From JAOSJT01 sp035362335 (GTDB taxonomy: Bacteria; Bacteroidota; Ignavibacteria; SZUA-365), in NCBI GenBank assembly GCA_035362335.1, contig DAOSDL010000011.1, forward strand, positions 41,396 through 105,395: a stretch of 64,000 nucleotides of DNA, read 5' to 3'. The notes under the pieces were generated by a model. That model was not told the DNA's origin, did no database searches, and saw only the letters and a program-made list of their open reading frames with translations. Position 1 is the first letter of the stretch; every line of letters begins with the position of its first letter. The translations under genes and the position numbers were made by a program. Of this stretch, positions 62,936 through 64,000 are shown one piece after another.

Positions 62936-63811
62936 CTATTTGCTCCACCGCACTGTGGTGGAACCCAAGCCAGATTGCATGCCTAGCACAATACGCCTGC
63001 TGGAGCGCTGAAAATCGGGAGTGACGTAATTTCCTCCGGATTGCCGAATGAAGCGCGGCAGCTCGGTGCGGTTGAACCAATTTCTGTCCGTCACCGCCTT
63101 CGCCGCGTATCCCTCCGGCAGAATCATGGTCAGCGAGCCCACGCCGACGTCGGTCATGATGCGCGCATCGTCGAGCAAATCTCCTCGACAGTCCAGCAGG
63201 TATTTTCCCACACCTCCACTGAACTCGAGCGAGCGAAAGCGAAGATTTCCCAGCTTGCGTGTGCGCATGGATCCAATGCCACTGGAAATGTAGGCGCGCT
63301 CCACGATTTCAGAGTTGGGCGTTTCCATGACAATGGATACGCTGCCAGCCCCGTTCTCAACCTCGAGATCGCGCACGCGAAGCTGCGTCAAATCCAGCAT
63401 CGCACTACCCGCTCCCACGCTGATGGTGAAGGAGACGGGTATGGCGTCGGAAATGTACACGTTCCACATGCGGTCGCCTGCGGAGGAGAGCGATGCGATG
63501 CTGTGCCTGGACTCTTCGTTCACCGCTCCAAGCACGATGCGCACGTAGGCCACATTATCCTCGACGGTGTATTCGACCTCGAAATCCGGGGTGTTGTCCC
63601 TGCCCCTTTCAGAATGCTCGGTCACGGAGAACAACTCTCCGCCCGGCGCCCGACGCAGACGCACCGTTCCCATGCGCGCTTCGATTTCCGCCACCACCGC
63701 CTGTTCACCACCGAGGGGACGACGCAATTCCATTTGCTGCTGCGCCATCAGTGCTTCGGCGAGTATCAGCGAACTCAGGAAAAGGAAAAAATACACAGTG
63801 CGATGCTTCAT
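62936..63811 (-). CDS. Exported toast-rack/LiaF-like protein
   Basis: 291 residues; signal peptide MKHRTVYFFLFLSSLILAEALMAQ. The mature part is a repeating beta-solenoid: AVVAEIEARMGTVRLRRAPG, ISVGAGSAMLDLTQLRVRDL, VENGAGSVSIVMETPNSE, SSGIGSMRTRKLGNLRFRSL, and TDVGVGSLTMILPEGYAAKA, with the GxGS turns typical of toast-rack (DUF2154-like) and LiaF C-terminal domains. It thus resembles in form the DUF2807 lipoprotein at the left end. Periplasmic or surface location; function unknown. Transcribed toward the tRNA. Confidence 0.8.
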   Translation of the reverse strand: MKHRTVYFFLFLSSLILAEALMAQQQMELRRPLGGEQAVVAEIEARMGTVRLRRAPGGELFSVTEHSERGRDNTPDFEVEYTVEDNVAYVRIVLGAVNEESRHSIASLSSAGDRMWNVYISDAIPVSFTISVGAGSAMLDLTQLRVRDLEVENGAGSVSIVMETPNSEIVERAYISSGIGSMRTRKLGNLRFRSLEFSGGVGKYLLDCRGDLLDDARIMTDVGVGSLTMILPEGYAAKAVTDRNWFNRTELPRFIRQSGGNYVTPDFQRSSRRIVLGMQSGLGSTTVRWSK

Positions 63812-63853
63812 GGCTGGACCTTCGGTCGGGACTGGCCTACGGCATACGGAAGA

Positions 63854-64000
63854 ATGGACAGGATGTTGCAGGTATTCCAGTATTTACAGGGTAGCCTGCT
63901 GGAGAATGAGAATGGTGCGGTGATTGGATTATTCGGATTCGACAGAGGGGGAAAACCACAGTCTTTCATGTTCCTTCGTCACACCCGGGAGAATGAAAAT
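63854..64000 (+). CDS. Possible 3'-truncated ORF at the window end
   Basis: An ATG at 63854 with GGAAG just before it opens a frame that is still open at the last base (49 codons): MDRMLQVFQYLQGSLLENEN, then GAVIGLFGFDRGGKPQSFM and a charged end. Composition is protein-like, but the length is too short to be sure, and the gene must continue to the right. Confidence 0.35.
   Translation, partial: MDRMLQVFQYLQGSLLENENGAVIGLFGFDRGGKPQSFMFLRHTRENEN

Overview
The window is GC-rich bacterial chromosomal DNA, densely coding, with most genes on the plus strand. Several features point to the Bacteroidota/Chlorobiota/Ignavibacteria-Kapabacteria side of the tree: three secreted proteins with type IX secretion (T9SS) C-terminal sorting tails, a PorV/FadL-like outer-membrane protein, a TonB-dependent receptor with carboxypeptidase-regulatory domain paired with DUF4249 lipoproteins, DUF2807 and DUF4332 proteins, a two-subunit methylmalonyl-CoA mutase, and a promoter with the TTTG-N20-TAnnTTTG pattern. 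The placement is an inference; no rRNA gene is present to settle it.

Layout. 1-9.6 kb: 5'-truncated SprA-like outer-membrane protein, T9SS beta-helix protein (minus strand), small Cys protein, DUF6544-type protein, M1 peptidase, DUF2807 lipoprotein, then an 84-bp palindrome-bearing tandem array. 9.6-20.7 kb: BatA-type membrane protein coupled to HflX, TonB receptor plus two DUF4249 lipoproteins, RsmI, inorganic pyrophosphatase and a B12-binding-type radical SAM protein. 20.8-32.7 kb: a Cys-rich acidic protein, M28 peptidase, alpha/beta hydrolase, YidB and DUF4332 proteins, GNAT, CotH-T9SS protein, methyltransferase, a tandem pair of 'HFVSDP' proteins (one fused to OmpA), a phytol-kinase/DUF92 fusion and an FN3 lipoprotein. 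32.8-43 kb: outer-membrane proteins, an anti-sigma/HATPase protein, fructose-1,6-bisphosphatase, a Ser/Arg-rich lipoprotein, the PorV-like protein and a PpiD-like foldase. 43-46.1 kb (minus strand): LytR_C protein-rsfS-argS operon and a small exported protein.

46.1-48.3 kb holds dnaA flanked on both sides by DnaA boxes; the denser cluster, downstream of dnaA, is the best oriC candidate. 48.3-56 kb: GlnD-like nucleotidyltransferase, murI, and mutA-mutB ending in a strong terminator. 56.2-58.5 kb: two tandem paralogous exported proteins of visibly lower GC with duplicated upstream DNA. 59-64 kb: a giant T9SS protein with a Gly-rich insert, tRNA-Leu(CAA), a bidirectional hairpin, a toast-rack-like exported protein on the minus strand and a possible 3'-truncated ORF.

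No single defence or secondary-metabolite island is visible. The least explained items are the 84-bp array, the HFVSDP protein pair, the lower-GC paralog pair, and the fused isoprenoid kinase.
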